DNA from: Treponema sp.
GTDB lineage: Bacteria > Spirochaetota > Spirochaetia > Treponematales > Breznakiellaceae
Length of the DNA: 5,559 nucleotides
Reading direction: 5' to 3'
NCBI GenBank assembly: GCA_009785545.1
Contig: WQWD01000174.1
Coordinates: 1-5,559, forward strand
The notes beneath the pieces were generated by a model. That model did no database searches and was not told the DNA's origin. It worked only from the letters and a program-made list of their open reading frames with translations. Position 1 is the stretch's first letter, and every line of letters begins with the position of its first letter. The position numbers were made by a program, and so were the translations under genes. Shown here in pieces: positions 4,349 to 5,559 of this stretch.

Positions 4349-5559
4349 ATGTCAGAAATTTTTATTCCCGGAGTCAGAAGCAGGTTTAATACTGATCAGA
4401 TAGTAGAAGATCTGATGACGCTTGAAAGAATTCCAAGAGACAGGGTTCAGAACAATATCGACACCCTCCAACAAGAGAGGGTTTTTTGGCAGGATGTCGG
4501 ACGGCGTTTAAATTCTCTTGGAGAAAGCGCCCGTTTTCTATTTTCTTTTCAAAACCCTTTTAATGACAGAATCGCAAACACAGGAGACAGCTCCGTTATC
4601 ACAGCGACTGCAACAAGGCAGGCTGCCGAGCAATCATTTAATTTTACGGTAAGGCAGACCGCCATGGCCGACCGTTTTATTTCTCAGCCGCTTGATGAAA
4701 GAATGAGGATAGAAGCCGGTACATATACATTTAATGTCGGAGACGACACAATTTCGATAGATTTTCGCGGAGGCACTTTAAGAGATTTTGTTGATACAGT
4801 TAACCGCCGAGGAAGAGACAGAATCTCGGCTTCTCTTATTTCCGTGCAATCAGGAACCAGATCGCTTTTAATTGAATCAAGAGTGACAGGCGCTGAAAAC
4901 AGACTTACCTTCGGAAATGACGCGAGAGACTTGGCAGTCAGTATCGGCATGATGGAACTATCCAACGAAAACGAAACTCGTGTTAATTTTGATATTACTG
5001 AAAATACAGTCCGAAGAAGCGGGCAGAACCAAAACAATATAGCCGTAACAGACGGAGTGCTTCAGGTTTCTCCGCAAAGCACGGCCTCAATCCCTATTAA
5101 CCTTAGCTTGAGCGCTGATTCGCCTCTTGTACTTCGATTCGAAACTCAGACAAACGTAGAATCACGAGATACATTTGTGCCTCAGCCGCCGCCCGGTCCA
5201 AGTATTCCAACAGGTTCGGCAACATTCGGCGGAATTACAATTCAAAATGCGCCCTCCTCTGCTCCCATGCCTCAGTGGCAGCCGCCGCCAGCTCCTGTCC
5301 GCAATGATGATATGTCGGTTTTATCGTTAACTTTTTCCGACGGCACAACCTTCAGGCTTCCGGCAATCAGCGATTCAAACAATTTTGTCCCAAGGCAATT
5401 TGACCTTGCCGCTATCGCCGGAGGAAGAACGATTGTTTCGCTTAACATCGAAAATGCCAATACTCACAGGCAGGTTTCCGTAAACAACATAGAAATTTTT
5501 GATCCCAACGCATCCGGCGACGGCTTACGCCCTGTAAACGCTGTTTCAACAGCCCGTGA
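4349..5559 (+). CDS. fliD: Flagellar filament cap protein FliD (HAP2), N-terminal 403 residues
   Basis: FliD caps the growing filament and promotes flagellin folding at the tip, here in the periplasm. The frame is open from the ATG at 4349 to the right edge; the final TGA at 5557-5559 is not in this frame, so the gene continues beyond the window. Residues 1-70 match the FliD N-terminal domain: FIPGVRSRFNTDQIVEDLM, LERIPRDR, then FWQDVGRRLNSL and FSFQNPFNDRIA, typical of spirochaete FliD. Residues about 124-185 form a flagellin-hook-IN-like segment (GTYTFNVGDDTISIDFRGG, then LLIESRVTGAENRL). At residues 278-316 there is a proline-rich stretch including PQPPPGP and QWQPPPAP, unlike the rest. 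The Shine-Dalgarno is GGGGAGG (4333-4339), 9 bases before the ATG, a slightly long gap. Spirochaete FliD is usually about 650-680 residues, from memory, so roughly 60% is present. Confidence 0.94.
   Translation, partial: MSEIFIPGVRSRFNTDQIVEDLMTLERIPRDRVQNNIDTLQQERVFWQDVGRRLNSLGESARFLFSFQNPFNDRIANTGDSSVITATATRQAAEQSFNFTVRQTAMADRFISQPLDERMRIEAGTYTFNVGDDTISIDFRGGTLRDFVDTVNRRGRDRISASLISVQSGTRSLLIESRVTGAENRLTFGNDARDLAVSIGMMELSNENETRVNFDITENTVRRSGQNQNNIAVTDGVLQVSPQSTASIPINLSLSADSPLVLRFETQTNVESRDTFVPQPPPGPSIPTGSATFGGITIQNAPSSAPMPQWQPPPAPVRNDDMSVLSLTFSDGTTFRLPAISDSNNFVPRQFDLAAIAGGRTIVSLNIENANTHRQVSVNNIEIFDPNASGDGLRPVNAVSTAR

Noticed and set aside
4684..5460. Minus-strand frames inside fliD
   Set aside because: They are antisense to a clear FliD reading frame, with no SD and no family resemblance.
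5557..5559. TGA at the right edge as the fliD stop
   Set aside because: The fliD codon phase places 5555-5557 as a codon, so this TGA is out of frame. FliD is also expected to be much longer.
1..5559. tRNA, rRNA, CRISPR arrays, transposase genes, replication origin
   Set aside because: No cloverleaf, conserved rRNA segment, regular spacer-repeat pattern or transposase-like frame was seen.

Overview
The window is a spirochaete flagellar filament locus, most likely from a Treponema-type organism. The main reason is two tandem FlaB core flagellins that begin MIINHN, are 284-285 residues long and lack any large variable outer domain. They are followed by flaG and then fliD. From memory this matches the flaB1 / flaB3 / flaG-like / fliD order of Treponema pallidum, but no database was consulted. 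The species cannot be named from this sequence.

Layout, left to right. Positions 1-285 (minus strand) hold the 5' part of an AT-rich gene for a predicted lipoprotein that runs off the left edge. Positions 366-1003 (minus strand) hold an unrecognised coding region that looks broken: it has no start codon with a ribosome binding site, an 8-G tract throws its frame, and its frame is closed upstream by a TAA. Positions 1111-1242 form a large imperfect palindrome, possibly a mobile or repeat element. It lies just upstream of a very clear sigma-28 (FliA) promoter at 1279-1306. Then come flaB (1420-2277), about 560 bases packed with hairpins, a second flaB (2836-3690), a second hairpin-rich spacer, flaG (3948-4298) and the first 403 codons of fliD (4349 to the right edge).

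How the parts fit. The two FlaB proteins should form the core of the periplasmic flagellar filament. FlaG is the small filament-associated or length-affecting protein, and FliD is the filament cap that promotes flagellin assembly. Filament subunits are needed in thousands of copies and the cap in few. The terminator-like and stabilising hairpins after each flaB are a plausible way to grade expression along the cluster.

The most interesting non-coding signal is a shared design in the two flaB leaders. Each has a closing stem near the predicted or possible RNA 5' end, then a hairpin presenting GCATGGAT with GGA in its loop, then a Shine-Dalgarno sequence that itself contains GGA. That is the pattern expected of CsrA-controlled flagellin mRNA. 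The other points worth attention are the homopolymer-interrupted minus-strand gene, the long palindrome, and the array of related hairpins between the flagellin genes.
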